NCBI RefSeq assembly: GCF_021404305.1
Contig: NZ_JABFTX010000001.1
Location: forward strand, 1,240,001-1,304,000
Direction: 5' to 3'
DNA: 64,000 bases
Source of the DNA: Billgrantia ethanolica
GTDB taxonomy: Bacteria > Pseudomonadota > Gammaproteobacteria > Pseudomonadales > Halomonadaceae
Part shown: positions 7,957 to 17,460 of the stretch, piece by piece
Layout: each line of letters begins with the position of its first letter
How positions within the stretch are numbered: the first letter of the stretch is position 1
Program-made: the position numbers and the translations under genes
The notes under the pieces: model-generated
Databases searched by the model: none
The model's input: the letters and a program-made list of their open reading frames with translations, nothing else
What the model was told of the DNA's origin: nothing

Positions 7957-8328
7957 ATGGCCAAGGTACTGGTGGTGGACGATGAACCCAACATCGTCCT
8001 GTCGCTGGAGTTCCTGATGCAGCAGGCCGGTTTTGACGTGGACACGGCTGAGGATGGCGAAGGTGCCCTGGCCAAGGTCGAGGAGTCGCCACCCGACCTG
8101 ATTCTGCTCGACATCAGCCTGCCCGGCATCAGCGGCTTCGACGTACTGGAACAGCTGCGCCAGGATTCCCGCCACGCCAGGCTTCCCATCATCATGCTCA
8201 CCGCTCACGGCCGCGAGGTGGAGCGGGAAAAGGGACTGGCACTGGGCGCCGACGACTACGTCACCAAGCCTTTCTCGACCCAAGCCTTGGTAGAAAAAGT
8301 CAAATCCCTGCTGGCCGAGGATGCCTGA
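7957..8328 (+). CDS. Single-domain response regulator
   Basis: A 123-aa receiver domain with no output domain. Acidic pocket D8/D9, phospho-acceptor D52 ([10 protein letters not shown]), T82 and K104 (YVTKPF) are all present. AGGAG at 7946-7950 lies 6 nt before ATG 7957. Its stop overlaps the ATG of the next gene (ATGA), so the two proteins are made together. As a lone receiver it probably acts by protein-protein contact. Its kinase could be the symporter-type kinase encoded 2.3 kb downstream in the same cluster. Confidence 0.93.
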   Translation: MAKVLVVDDEPNIVLSLEFLMQQAGFDVDTAEDGEGALAKVEESPPDLILLDISLPGISGFDVLEQLRQDSRHARLPIIMLTAHGREVEREKGLALGADDYVTKPFSTQALVEKVKSLLAEDA

Positions 8329-10391
8329 TGAAGGGCGGCAAGCTGCCCAAGCGCCAGCGCCTGATCGGCCTGTGGCTGTTGCTCAGCGGTATCAGCCTGC
8401 TGGGCGGGGCCATCTTCGCCGCCTGGCTGGATAGCCTGTTTCAACCTGAGGGGCTGGCCAGACTGGTGCTGTGGCTGGGCTGTTTCTCCGGTGGCGGCAC
8501 CATCTTCCTGGTGGGTCTCTTGCTGGAACGCATGCTGTTCACCCCGCTGCGTCATCTTCAGGTCCAGCTGGCCCGCCTGGTAGCCAACCCGGACGCCCGC
8601 GAGGATTACCCCCCAGAAGGCTGGCTGCGCGGCCTGGGGCCCGACCTGATGCGTGTGCGCGAAGCCTGGCGCAGCGACCGGACGCGCCTTGCCACGGCCC
8701 ATGCCGAAGGCGCACGCAGCGCCGCTCGTATACGTCAGGAACTGGAAACGCTGCTGCAGGTGCTCGATACTCCCCTGCTGCTTTGCGATCACCATCGCCG
8801 TCTGCTTCTCTTCAATCAGGCGGCCGAAACCTTGTTCGATGGGCACCCTGGTCTCGGCCTGGGCAAGCGGCTCGATGCCTTGCTGCCGGTATCGAGCCTG
8901 CAGGACTCACTCGCCCAGCTACCTGACGATGGCTCGCCCCGCGAATTGCTGCTGCCGTGCAACGAGCGCTGGCTGCATGTCGCCATGCGCCGGGTCCCGC
9001 AGAGCAATGGCGAAACGCTGCTGACCCTGACCGACGCCACTGCCGCATGGACCAGCGAAATGGGTGCCCGTGCCGGACTGGCGGAGCACATGTCGCCGCT
9101 GCGCCGCCACGGAGCCAGCCTGGCCAGCGCTGCCGAAGCACTGAGCAGCGTGCGCCATGCCCGGCATATCGACGAGACGCTGCGCCAGCGCCTCGAAGCG
9201 GTCATCGAGGAGGAGAGCCTCGCCCTCGGTCATGAGATTGCCAACCTGGGTCGCCTGATCGACGACATGCAACAGCAGGGCGAGCGTCTGGTGCCTCTAT
9301 GGTCCAACGACCTGTGGCAATCGCTCAACGAGCGGCTACGCGACAATCCCATCGAGGTCCTGCCCATCGGCATGCCGGCCTGGTTCAAGGGCGACGCCCC
9401 GGCGTTGCTGGTCATGCTCGAAACATTGCTCGAGCGACTGCAGGAACATACCGGGAGCACCGGCTTCGAGGGTGAAATGCTGCTCGGCAACCGGCGCGTC
9501 TATCTCGACCTGATATGGCCCGGGCGCCCGCTGCCGCAGCGCGAACTATCGGCCTGGTGCGCTCAGCGCCTGGAGACGCTGCCGCTCTCCCCCAGGGTTG
9601 GCGATCTTTTACGGCAGCACGCCAGCGACGCCTGGAGCCTGGCGGATCCCGATGGCAAGCATGCCCGCCTGCGGCTGCCGCTACCGGCGGTGGAGCGGGT
9701 CGGCGCCCCGCCCAGCCAGCTGCCACCGCGTCCGGAGTTCCATGATTTCGGCATTGCCGACCTGCCACCACCGGATGCCGAACTGGCACGGCGCTCTCTG
9801 CGCACACTCGAAATCGTCGCCTTCGATACCGAAACCACCGGCCTCGAACTACGCCGGGGCGATACGGTCATCAGCATCGGCGCCTGCCGCATCGTCAATG
9901 CTCGGCTGTTAGCCAGCGATATCTTCGACGTGCGCGTCGACCCGGGCAAGCCGATCCCCCCGGCCAGCACAGCGATACATGGCATCACCGACGACGATGT
10001 GGCGGGTGCTCCACCGTTGCCGGTCGCACTGCCCCGCTTCCGCGATTACATCGGCGATGCCGTGATTCTGGCCCACAATGCCGCCTTCGATCTGCTGGCT
10101 CTGCAGTCGCCAGGCAGCGGCACCGCACTCGAGATGCCGGTCCTCGATACTCTGCTGCTCTCGCGGGCGCTGGACGAAAGCCTGGACGGGCACGACCTGG
10201 ATACCCTGGCCGATCGCTACCACCTGAGCTTCCCGCCGGGCACACGCCATACGGCGCTGGGCGATGCTCGCGTGACGGCCGAGCTGTGGCTGTCACTGCT
10301 GCCGCGGCTGGAGGCACGTGGCATCGAGACCCTGGAGCAAGTGCTGGCCCTGCAGGCCACCGCCTTCGACAAGGAGGACGCATGCACATAG
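8328..10391 (+). CDS. Membrane-anchored PAS / degenerate kinase / DnaQ-like 3'-5' exonuclease fusion
   Basis: A 687-aa fusion. Two membrane segments (about 15-35 and 45-68) are followed by a PAS-like domain (about 140-230). A middle region (about 245-470) looks like a histidine-kinase DHp/ATPase core without the phospho-His box or G boxes, and a C-terminal DEDDh exonuclease follows. The exonuclease residues are D500 and E502 (FDTETTG), D588 (HNAAFD), H641 and D646 (HTALGDA), so catalysis should be intact. DnaQ-type domains remove 3' nucleotides from DNA or RNA. Smaller nuclease genes sit beside acetate-utilisation loci and DUF294 genes in pseudomonads, which fits the neighbourhood here. It overlaps the response regulator by 4 nt (ATGA) and the next gene by 10 nt. 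Confidence 0.8.
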   Translation: MKGGKLPKRQRLIGLWLLLSGISLLGGAIFAAWLDSLFQPEGLARLVLWLGCFSGGGTIFLVGLLLERMLFTPLRHLQVQLARLVANPDAREDYPPEGWLRGLGPDLMRVREAWRSDRTRLATAHAEGARSAARIRQELETLLQVLDTPLLLCDHHRRLLLFNQAAETLFDGHPGLGLGKRLDALLPVSSLQDSLAQLPDDGSPRELLLPCNERWLHVAMRRVPQSNGETLLTLTDATAAWTSEMGARAGLAEHMSPLRRHGASLASAAEALSSVRHARHIDETLRQRLEAVIEEESLALGHEIANLGRLIDDMQQQGERLVPLWSNDLWQSLNERLRDNPIEVLPIGMPAWFKGDAPALLVMLETLLERLQEHTGSTGFEGEMLLGNRRVYLDLIWPGRPLPQRELSAWCAQRLETLPLSPRVGDLLRQHASDAWSLADPDGKHARLRLPLPAVERVGAPPSQLPPRPEFHDFGIADLPPPDAELARRSLRTLEIVAFDTETTGLELRRGDTVISIGACRIVNARLLASDIFDVRVDPGKPIPPASTAIHGITDDDVAGAPPLPVALPRFRDYIGDAVILAHNAAFDLLALQSPGSGTALEMPVLDTLLLSRALDESLDGHDLDTLADRYHLSFPPGTRHTALGDARVTAELWLSLLPRLEARGIETLEQVLALQATAFDKEDACT

Positions 10392-10588
10392 ACTCCTCCA
10401 CACCTCGGGCCAGACTGATGGCGCTGATCGGACTGGCTGTGCTGCTATTCTCGCCGCCGTTGGTGCTGATCTTCGACCGTTCTCCTGCCGCCACCCTGTC
10501 GTGGCTGCCTCTCTATATCTTCGTGGCCTGGTTGCTGGTGATTGCCCTGGCCGCCTGGCTGATGGAGCACCGGCGGGAGGACGACTGA
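10382..10588 (+). CDS. Small two-helix membrane protein preceding the symporter-type kinase
   Basis: A 68-aa protein with two hydrophobic helices (about 12-31 and 42-61) joined by a short loop. It ends in a charged EHRREDD tail. It starts inside the 3' end of the exonuclease fusion with AAGGAGG immediately upstream, and ends 4 nt before the kinase gene. Small two-helix partners are common beside SSS-family transporters (DUF3311, DUF485 and similar), so an accessory role for the kinase's transporter domain is likely but unproven. Confidence 0.75.
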   Translation: MHIDSSTPRARLMALIGLAVLLFSPPLVLIFDRSPAATLSWLPLYIFVAWLLVIALAAWLMEHRREDD

Positions 10589-10592
10589 CACG

Positions 10593-13358
10593 ATGAGAAC
10601 CGATCCGACGGTGCTGACGGTCGCCTTCGGCTACCTGGCACTGCTGTTCGTGATCGCCGCCTGGGGCGACCGACGCGCCGAGCAGGGCCGTTCCATCATC
10701 GGCTCGCCCACCGTCTATGCTCTGTCGATCGCCGTCTACTGCACCGCCTGGACCTTCTACGGCAGCGTGGGGCGAGCCGCGGAATTCGGCCCGAGTTTCC
10801 TGCTCATCTATCTGGGGCCAACCCTGGCCATGCTGATGGCACCGATGCTGATCCGCAAAATGGTCAGAATCGCCAGCACCCAGCGAATCACCTCCATCGC
10901 CGACTTCATCAGCGCCCGCTATGGCAAGAGTTCCGGCCTTGGGGCGCTGGTGGCCATCATTGCCCTGATCGGCATTACCCCCTATATCGCCTTGCAGCTC
11001 AAGGCGATCACCCTCAGCCACGCGGTACTGGTCAACTACCCCGATGCCGCCGAATTCCGTCTCGCCGACGAGAGCTTCTGGGTCGACAAATCGTTCTGGG
11101 TGGCCTTGGTGCTGGCGGTCTTCATCATTCTGTTCGGCACCCGTCACCTGGACGCCAGCGAACGCCATGAAGGCATGGTCGCCGCCATCGCCTTCGAGTC
11201 GCTGGTCAAGCTGGTCGCCTTCCTCACGGTGGGCGTGTTCGTGGTTTTCGTGCTGTTCAATGGCCCGGGCGATCTGTTCCGCCAGGTAGCGGAAACCCCC
11301 GAGCTCAGCGGGGTGCTGGGACTCGATGCCGTGCCCGGTGGCGCCATCGGCTGGGTGGGCACGCTGGTGCTTGCCTTTCTCGCCTTCCTCACCCTGCCCC
11401 GCCAGTTTCAGGTGCTGGTGGTGGAGAACGTAGATGAGCGCCACCTGGAGCGCGCCAGCTGGCTGTTTCCGCTCTACCTGGTGGCGATCAACATCTTCGT
11501 CATCCCCATTGCCATGGCCGGCCTGCTGCTGCCGGTGGGCAACAGCGACCCCGACAGTTTCGTGCTCACGCTGCCGCTCTCGGCGGGCATCGAAGGCATT
11601 CCGCTACTGGTATTCATCGGCGGGCTTTCGGCCGCCACCGGCATGGTGATCGTGGAAACCATCGCGCTTTCCACCATGGTCAGCAACCAGCTGATGATGC
11701 CGCTGCTGCTGCGCTCCAAGCGGCTGCATCTGAGCTCTCAGGGGGAGCTCGCCGGCTGGCTGCTCGGCATTCGCCGGGTGGCCATCGTGCTGATTCTGCT
11801 GATGGGCTATCTCTATCACGCGCTGATCGGCGACTCCTACAGCCTGGTGACCATCGGCCTGGTCTCGTTCGTCGGTGCCGCCCAGTTCGCCCCGGCCATG
11901 CTGATCGGCATGTACTGGCGCGGAGCGACACGCGCCGGGGCCACGCTGGGCCTGTTGGCCGGCTTCATCATCTGGTTCTACACCCTGCTGCTGCCGGGCT
12001 TCGCCCAGTCGGGATGGCTGGATGCCAGCTTCCTGGAGCAAGGCCTGCTGGGTCAGGCGTGGCTGCGCCCCTATGCGCTGTTCGGCGTGGAGGGTTTCGA
12101 CATTTATAGTCACTCGCTGATGTGGAGTTTGCTGGCCAACGTCGGGCTGCTGGTGGGGGTGTCGCTGTTCACCCGCCAGAGCCCGGTGGAACAGACCCAG
12201 GCGGCGTTGTTCACCGAGGCGATGAACCCGGGACTGCAGCACACTTCGCTGTGGCGCGGCCAGACCACCCGCGGCGAACTGCAGAGCCTGCTCAGCCGCT
12301 ACCTGGGGGCCAGCGCAACAGCAAGAATCCTGGCCGACCAGCACGGTAACCCTGCCGATGACGCACCTGCCCCGCCGGCTCTGATCGCCCGCGCCGAGCA
12401 GGCCCTTTCGGGGGCACTGGGCAGCGCTTCCGCACGGGTGTTGATTAACTCAGTGGTGCGCGGCGAGGCGCTGGATCTTGAGTCCATTCTCAGCATTCTC
12501 GATACCACCTCGCAGACCCTGGAGTACAACCGTCGCCTGGAGCAGAAGTCCCACGAGCTGGCGCGGATCGGTGAGGAGCTGCGCGCCGCCAACGAACGTC
12601 TGAGAGAGCTGGACCGGTTGAAAGACGAATTCGTGGCCATGGTAAGCCACGAGCTGCGCACCCCGCTCACCTCGATACGCGCCTTCGCCGAGATCCTGCG
12701 CGACGGAAAGGACCTGCCGGAAGAGAAGCGCGTCCACTTCCTCGAGGTGGTGGTGCTGGAGAGTCAGCGCCTGTCGCGCTTGATCGAGGAGATCCTCGAT
12801 CTGGCACGTCTGGAGAGCGGACGACTGACGCTGACCCCTCAGCGTCTCGACCTGGTGGCGCTGATACGCCACAGCGTGGATGCCGTGCACCGGCTGCAGG
12901 AGGACCGTGGCGTCTCCCTCGAAGTCGACATGGAACTCGAAGAAGCGCCCATCGTCGGCGACCCCGACCGCCTGGAGCAGGTGATCATCAATCTGCTCGA
13001 CAATGCGGGCAAGTTCGCCGACGACGAGAGCCCCAGAGTGCGCCTCCACCTGACCCGCCACGAGCAGTGCTTTCGCATGAGCGTGGAAGACAACGGGCCG
13101 GGCATCGGTCCCGAGGAGCGCGAGCGGGTGTTCGAGAAGTTCCATCAGATCAAGCGCTATGGCGGCGCCAGCGGCAAGGCTCGTGGCCGCCCGCGTGGCA
13201 GCGGGCTGGGGCTGCCCATCAGTCGGGGCATCATCAGCCATCTTGGCGGCCGGCTATGGGTCGACGACGCTCCCACGCTGAAGGGCGCCTGTCTGGTCAT
13301 GGAGCTGCCCGTGGCAGCCGCGGAAACCAAACCCGAAGAAACACAGGGCTCTGCCTGA
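10593..13358 (+). CDS. Sodium/solute symporter-type sensor histidine kinase (CrbS/MxtR-like)
   Basis: A 921-aa hybrid. Residues about 1-500 form an SSS transporter-like domain with about 13 membrane segments (ITSIADFISARYGKSSGLGALVA is typical). A linker and coiled coil follow, then HisKA with phospho-acceptor H686 (MVSHELRTPLTS). The HATPase domain has the N box NLLDNAGKF, G1 DNGPGIG and G2 GSGLGLPIS. There is no C-terminal receiver. CrbS/MxtR kinases of this architecture control acetate use (acs, actP) through a LuxR-type partner. Here the only regulator in the cluster is the lone receiver 2.3 kb upstream, so the pairing is uncertain. The ligand is unknown. Confidence 0.9.
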   Translation: MRTDPTVLTVAFGYLALLFVIAAWGDRRAEQGRSIIGSPTVYALSIAVYCTAWTFYGSVGRAAEFGPSFLLIYLGPTLAMLMAPMLIRKMVRIASTQRITSIADFISARYGKSSGLGALVAIIALIGITPYIALQLKAITLSHAVLVNYPDAAEFRLADESFWVDKSFWVALVLAVFIILFGTRHLDASERHEGMVAAIAFESLVKLVAFLTVGVFVVFVLFNGPGDLFRQVAETPELSGVLGLDAVPGGAIGWVGTLVLAFLAFLTLPRQFQVLVVENVDERHLERASWLFPLYLVAINIFVIPIAMAGLLLPVGNSDPDSFVLTLPLSAGIEGIPLLVFIGGLSAATGMVIVETIALSTMVSNQLMMPLLLRSKRLHLSSQGELAGWLLGIRRVAIVLILLMGYLYHALIGDSYSLVTIGLVSFVGAAQFAPAMLIGMYWRGATRAGATLGLLAGFIIWFYTLLLPGFAQSGWLDASFLEQGLLGQAWLRPYALFGVEGFDIYSHSLMWSLLANVGLLVGVSLFTRQSPVEQTQAALFTEAMNPGLQHTSLWRGQTTRGELQSLLSRYLGASATARILADQHGNPADDAPAPPALIARAEQALSGALGSASARVLINSVVRGEALDLESILSILDTTSQTLEYNRRLEQKSHELARIGEELRAANERLRELDRLKDEFVAMVSHELRTPLTSIRAFAEILRDGKDLPEEKRVHFLEVVVLESQRLSRLIEEILDLARLESGRLTLTPQRLDLVALIRHSVDAVHRLQEDRGVSLEVDMELEEAPIVGDPDRLEQVIINLLDNAGKFADDESPRVRLHLTRHEQCFRMSVEDNGPGIGPEERERVFEKFHQIKRYGGASGKARGRPRGSGLGLPISRGIISHLGGRLWVDDAPTLKGACLVMELPVAAAETKPEETQGSA

Positions 13359-13435
13359 ACGGCGCCGGCACTTGGCGGCTTTCAGGCAAGACCAGGGCGT
13401 TGCTTACCTTCCGACGGCAAATTTTGCGCAAATTC

Positions 13436-13462
13436 TAAAGTAACTTAGGTGTCGGCCGATAC
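13436..13462 (+). promoter_or_regulatory. Sigma-28 (FliA) promoter for the Cache-domain chemoreceptor
   Basis: TAAAGTAA, exactly 11 nt, then GCCGATAC, against the FliA consensus TAAAGTTT-N11-GCCGATAA. It would start transcription near 13470, leaving a leader of about 180 nt before the MCP. It is the only regulatory match in the 293-nt gap after the kinase gene. Confidence 0.85.
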
Positions 13463-13651
13463 CGTCCGTGTTGAGTGGCCCCGGCCATCTCTCCATCAAG
13501 CCGTTCGTCGCATTTCATAACGACAACACTGCAACTTGCTTCGGCACATTTCGCCCACCAGGCGAAAGGCGGCCGCAAGCCAGTCCGAACGCATTGCTTC
13601 GGCGGAACGGGACCCGACTACCAAAGAAAAGAGCCTGCAAGAGAGCCCCAA

Positions 13652-15649
13652 ATGAGAGCATTGTCCCGCTTGACCCTTACGCAAAAACTGCTCGGTGCCA
13701 TCGGCCTGCCACTGCTGGCGGCATTCCTGGCCCTTGGCGTCATCGTGCATACCCAACTCAACGCCGCCATTCCCCCCATGGTGGAGAACACCAGCATGCG
13801 CCAGGTTGAGGCCCGCGCCGACGAGATAGGACGCTGGATCGCCGGCTACCGCACCCTGCTGAGCGGGCTGGCCAAGGACGAACGCCTGACCGCATCCGTC
13901 GACGTCGAGTCGCATCTCGAATGGCTGGAGTCCCGCCACCCTGGCGATGCCACCATCGAGTCGTTCTACTTTGCCGATGCCACTGGCGACACCATTACCC
14001 ATACCGGCGCCCGGGCAGACATCTCGAGTCGCGGCTACTTCAAGGAGCTGGTCGTCGACGGTACGGCTGACCGGCTGCTAGGCAACCCGGTGCTATCGTT
14101 GGTCAGCGGTAAGCCGACGGCCATCGTCGCCGAAACGATCTTCGATGACCGCGGCAATCGCATCGGGCTGCTGGGCATCACACTCTCCATGGCGGCGGTT
14201 TCCGATATCACCTCGGCTATCGACGCTGGCGAAGGCAGCTACGGCTACATGGTCGACCGCACCGGCGTGGTGGTTGCCCACCCGGACCCAGATGTTCGTA
14301 TGGAGCTACGGGTCACCGAAGCCGACCAGGCCGGATTCACGGGAGCCAATGCGTTGGGTCGGCAGATGATGGCGGGCGAGCCCGGCATCGGCCGGGTCAT
14401 CTCGCCCTTCGGTGGCGCCGAGACCATGGTGTGGCACCCCATAGACGGAACCGATGGCTGGGTACTGGCTGCCGCCATTCCCAATACCGTTTTCACCCGT
14501 GTCAGCAGCAATCTTCTCTTCTCGCTGCTGCTCGCCGGCGTTGCCACGCTGGCGCTGCTGCTGACCATCGTGGCAATCTCGGCACGCAAGGTACTCTCTC
14601 CCATCCGCCGTACCACGCTTGCCATGGCCGACATCGCCCAGGGCAAGGGCGATTTGACTCAGCGCCTGCAGGTGGACAGCCAGGACGAGGTGGGCCAACT
14701 CGCCTTCCAGTTCAACGCCTTCGTCGAGCGTATGCAGAAGACGCTGCTTCAGGTACGCGAGAATGCCCGGACGGTGCTGGCCGGCGCAGGCGACATCGCC
14801 GATGGTACTCAGGAACTCTCATCGCGCACCGAGCAGGCCGCAGCCAATCTGCAGGAGACCTCTGCCTCTATGGAAGAGATTCACTCCACCGTATCGCACA
14901 CGGCTCAGGCTTCCGAGCAAGCCAATGGACTGGCCGTGAATGCGGCGAGCGTGGCCGAACGCGGCAACGAGGCGATGACCGAAATGCGCAGCAAGATGGC
15001 AGCCATCGATGAATCGGCCAACAAGATCAGCAACATCATCGGCCTGATCGACTCCATCGCCTTCCAGACCAACATCCTGGCCCTCAACGCCTCGGTGGAG
15101 GCGGCTCGTGCCGGCGAGCACGGGCGCGGTTTCGCGGTGGTGGCGCAGGAGGTGCGCAACCTGGCCAGTCGCTCGTCCGATGCGGCAAAGGACATCCGCG
15201 GATTGATCGATACCTCGGTCAAGCATACGCAGGAGGGTAGCGAGATCGTGCAGGCGGTCGTCGAGCGGATGATGGAACTGCGCCAGAGCGTGGTTCAGGT
15301 GTCGGATGTGATCAGCGAGATCACTGCCGGCGCACGGGAGCAGACCGCGGGCATCGAACAGGTCAATACGGCAGTGGCCGAGATGGACACCATGACGCAA
15401 CAGAACGCCGCCATGGTCAATCAGAGTGCCAGCCTGGCAGCCACCATGCACGAGAATGCACGCCTGCTCGACGAACTGATGTCCACTTTCGTTCTGGGCG
15501 ATGCGCCTGCCAACAGCGTTTCGACGCCTAGAGCCCAACCGCAGCGCGCGCTTCCGGCAACCCCATCCGTCACGTCGCGACCGGTGGATCCGAAGCCACA
15601 GCCCCGAAAGCGTGAGAAGAAAGCCGAAGAGGAGTGGGAAACCTTCTAA
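13652..15649 (+). CDS. Methyl-accepting chemotaxis protein with periplasmic Cache domain
   Basis: A 665-aa chemoreceptor. There is a membrane helix at about 12-35, a dCache-type ligand domain (about 40-270, with [21 protein letters not shown]), and a second helix at about 282-305. A HAMP domain follows, then the methylation helices and the signalling tip ([28 protein letters not shown] region). It ends in EEWETF, a CheR/CheB-docking pentapeptide like NWETF of E. coli Tar and Tsr. I use ATG 13652 ([15 protein letters not shown]); the frame is open further upstream, but that stretch is leader downstream of the sigma-28 promoter at 13436. It lies outside the main chemotaxis cluster. Confidence 0.95.
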   Translation: MRALSRLTLTQKLLGAIGLPLLAAFLALGVIVHTQLNAAIPPMVENTSMRQVEARADEIGRWIAGYRTLLSGLAKDERLTASVDVESHLEWLESRHPGDATIESFYFADATGDTITHTGARADISSRGYFKELVVDGTADRLLGNPVLSLVSGKPTAIVAETIFDDRGNRIGLLGITLSMAAVSDITSAIDAGEGSYGYMVDRTGVVVAHPDPDVRMELRVTEADQAGFTGANALGRQMMAGEPGIGRVISPFGGAETMVWHPIDGTDGWVLAAAIPNTVFTRVSSNLLFSLLLAGVATLALLLTIVAISARKVLSPIRRTTLAMADIAQGKGDLTQRLQVDSQDEVGQLAFQFNAFVERMQKTLLQVRENARTVLAGAGDIADGTQELSSRTEQAAANLQETSASMEEIHSTVSHTAQASEQANGLAVNAASVAERGNEAMTEMRSKMAAIDESANKISNIIGLIDSIAFQTNILALNASVEAARAGEHGRGFAVVAQEVRNLASRSSDAAKDIRGLIDTSVKHTQEGSEIVQAVVERMMELRQSVVQVSDVISEITAGAREQTAGIEQVNTAVAEMDTMTQQNAAMVNQSASLAATMHENARLLDELMSTFVLGDAPANSVSTPRAQPQRALPATPSVTSRPVDPKPQPRKREKKAEEEWETF

Positions 15650-15660
15650 CGCCTGTCTCA

Positions 15661-15696
15661 CGGCAGGTAGCCGCCCTTGGCTACGGCTACCTGCCG
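15661..15696. terminator. Strong hairpin between convergent MCP and DUF294 genes
   Basis: A perfect 12-bp stem (CGGCAGGTAGCC at 15661-15672 and its complement at 15685-15696) with a 12-nt loop lies just after the MCP stop and spans the stop codon of the DUF294 gene. No U-run follows. It could act as a bidirectional terminator or barrier between the convergent transcripts. Confidence 0.55.
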
Positions 15697-16814
15697 CTTG
15701 CGCTCTGTGCCGTTCGCACCAGGCGGCGGATGACCTGCATGTCGTGACGCAGCAGCAGCCGCTGGTCCTCCTCCAGCCGGGTCGCATCGACCCAACCATC
15801 CGGCGCCCCACCCGCCTTCAGGCTCGCCAGCTGCGCTTGCAGCAGCAGCTCCTGCAGGCGGTCCAACGCCGCTATGCCCGCTCTAGCCTGCTGCGCTGTC
15901 AGAGCCCCCTTGAGCACCAGCGCAGGCAGCCGCAGGCGCGTATCGGGCACGCTCACACCATGGCGCAACGCCAACAGGCGCACGGCATTGACCAGCGGTA
16001 GCAGCCCCTGGCGCTTGAGGTTCAGGGCATTCTCGTGGGGTGCACCGTCGCCGTCGCCTGCCAGCCGCCCGAAGCGGTCCAGCGCCACCGGCAGTTCATC
16101 GAGCAGGTTCGCCATCTCGTCGAGGAACAGACCGGCCCCAGGCATGATGAGCCGAACATGCTCGGCTAGTGCCGTGGCCAGGCCGGCATCGCCGAAAGCG
16201 GGGTGAAAGTCGAGCAGGATATTGCTCTGCTGTACGCGCTTGACCCGCCGATCCTGGGTCCACAGGCTGAGCTGCTCGCACCATTCGGAGAGACGCTTGC
16301 GCCACATCGGCCAGCGTGCCATCACATGGCCGTTGCACAACGGTATGCCCGCCTCATCGAGGCGGGCGGTGAAGCGTTCGCCCAGCGCCTGGAAGAAGCC
16401 GTCGATCTCGGTGTGGCGGGCATCCGGGTAGTCGGCCACGATCATGGCATTGTCCTGATCGGGCCCCAGCAGGCTTTCGTGACGCCCGGCGGAACCCAGC
16501 GTCAGTACGCAGAACGCCACTGGTGGCTTGCCCCAGCCCTGCCCCTGCATCTCGTTGAGCGTGAGGTGAATGGCACGCCGGTAGAGGAGTTCGTTGTGAT
16601 CGCTGATCAGCTGGCTGATGCGCCAGGCGGGCAGGTCCAGCCGCTCGAGCGCCTCGACCAGCCGGGGCTGCCAGGCATGGGCGGCAGGAAGATCGGGCGA
16701 CGTACCGAGCTCCTCGAGCGCTTCGCACAGTGGCGCCAGCAATGTTGCCGGCGCCGGTAGCGTATCGTCTGCGAAGAGTTCACGCCAGGGCGAGGCCCGA
16801 TGGAGTAGTTGCAT
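15687..16814 (-). CDS. DUF294 nucleotidyltransferase-like protein
   Basis: A 375-aa protein with a DUF294 putative nucleotidyltransferase core (LTLGSAGRHESLLGPDQDNAMIV, the G-S-x-G-R-x-E and D-x-D pattern, about residues 145-170). A C-terminal DUF294 substrate-binding-type helical domain follows. The N-terminal CBS and cyclic-nucleotide domains present in longer relatives are absent. Relatives lie next to DnaQ-type nuclease and acetate-transport genes in other proteobacteria, and here the exonuclease fusion is 5 kb away. I use ATG 16814, preceded by GGGAGA, rather than the longer open frame. Substrate unknown. Confidence 0.85.
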   Translation of the reverse strand: MQLLHRASPWRELFADDTLPAPATLLAPLCEALEELGTSPDLPAAHAWQPRLVEALERLDLPAWRISQLISDHNELLYRRAIHLTLNEMQGQGWGKPPVAFCVLTLGSAGRHESLLGPDQDNAMIVADYPDARHTEIDGFFQALGERFTARLDEAGIPLCNGHVMARWPMWRKRLSEWCEQLSLWTQDRRVKRVQQSNILLDFHPAFGDAGLATALAEHVRLIMPGAGLFLDEMANLLDELPVALDRFGRLAGDGDGAPHENALNLKRQGLLPLVNAVRLLALRHGVSVPDTRLRLPALVLKGALTAQQARAGIAALDRLQELLLQAQLASLKAGGAPDGWVDATRLEEDQRLLLRHDMQVIRRLVRTAQSASGR

Positions 16815-16925
16815 GTCGTCTCCCCACCACTCATGTGTATTAGGAGCTAGTGTATCGAGACCAGCACCGCCACACACTTGGGCCAAGGGATGAGGATGGG
16901 GCGCAGCCCCTGGGTGCGACCTGCC

Positions 16926-17225
16926 TCAGCGCGGCTCGAACATGCCGTCGCCGACCTGATCGATGTAGCGCTGCGCCTTGCTCACCATCAGCTGGTCGCA
17001 GGCCTCACGCCCCGGCACCAGATCGGAGCGCTCGAAGCGATGCTCTAGCGCCTCGCCGTCGGCACCCGGCTTGCGAATCCAGCCGCTGACGCGGTACTGG
17101 CCACCCTGCTCGACCGGCTCCGAGACGATCTGGTAGCCATTGTACTCCACCGGCTCGGCGGCCTTGGCCGTAGCCGACTTGGCGTCACCGCTGCCGAACA
17201 GGCCACCCAAGAGTTTCTTCAGCAT
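16926..17225 (-). CDS. HlyU-family protein
   Basis: A 99-aa protein matching the HlyU family (named after a Vibrio haemolysin regulator annotation, distinct from the ArsR-type HlyU). It has VEYNGYQIVSEPVEQGGQYRVSGWI, then RFERSDLVPGREACDQLMVSKAQRYIDQVG. The N-terminus (MLKKLLGGLFGSG) is a short amphipathic stretch. GGGGAGAG precedes the ATG. Biochemical function is not established; DNA binding is not obvious from the sequence. Confidence 0.85.
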   Translation of the reverse strand: MLKKLLGGLFGSGDAKSATAKAAEPVEYNGYQIVSEPVEQGGQYRVSGWIRKPGADGEALEHRFERSDLVPGREACDQLMVSKAQRYIDQVGDGMFEPR

Positions 17226-17318
17226 CGTTCTCTCCCCTACCGTTTTTCCCCAACTAATTCTTCCCTACGAGCTTTCCAAACGACAGCGCCGGCCACTGGC
17301 CGGCGCCGACATTCATCA

Positions 17319-17460
17319 GGGAACGTCTGATTTATGTCGCGAGCGAAGAGAGGTTGGCCGCCACCGGAGCACAGAAACCGGAGCCTATGCGGTACTAGGT
17401 GAGGATTTCGAGCACCGCTGGCGGCCAAGATATCGAGCGCAGCAATAAATCAGCGTTTCC
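17319..17460. mobile_element. MITE-like palindromic element, 142 bp, abutting argG
   Basis: The left end reads GGGAACGTCTGATTTAT (17319-17335) and the right end, on the other strand, GGAAACGCTGATTTATT, giving imperfect terminal inverted repeats. Inside, TTGGCCGCCACCGG on the left pairs with TTGGCCGCCAGCGG read on the other strand from the right, so the whole element could fold into a long hairpin. No reading frame of interest is inside. It ends exactly at the argG stop codon (17461-17463). No target-site duplication is obvious. It is probably a non-autonomous repeat and may serve as the argG terminator. Confidence 0.65.
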
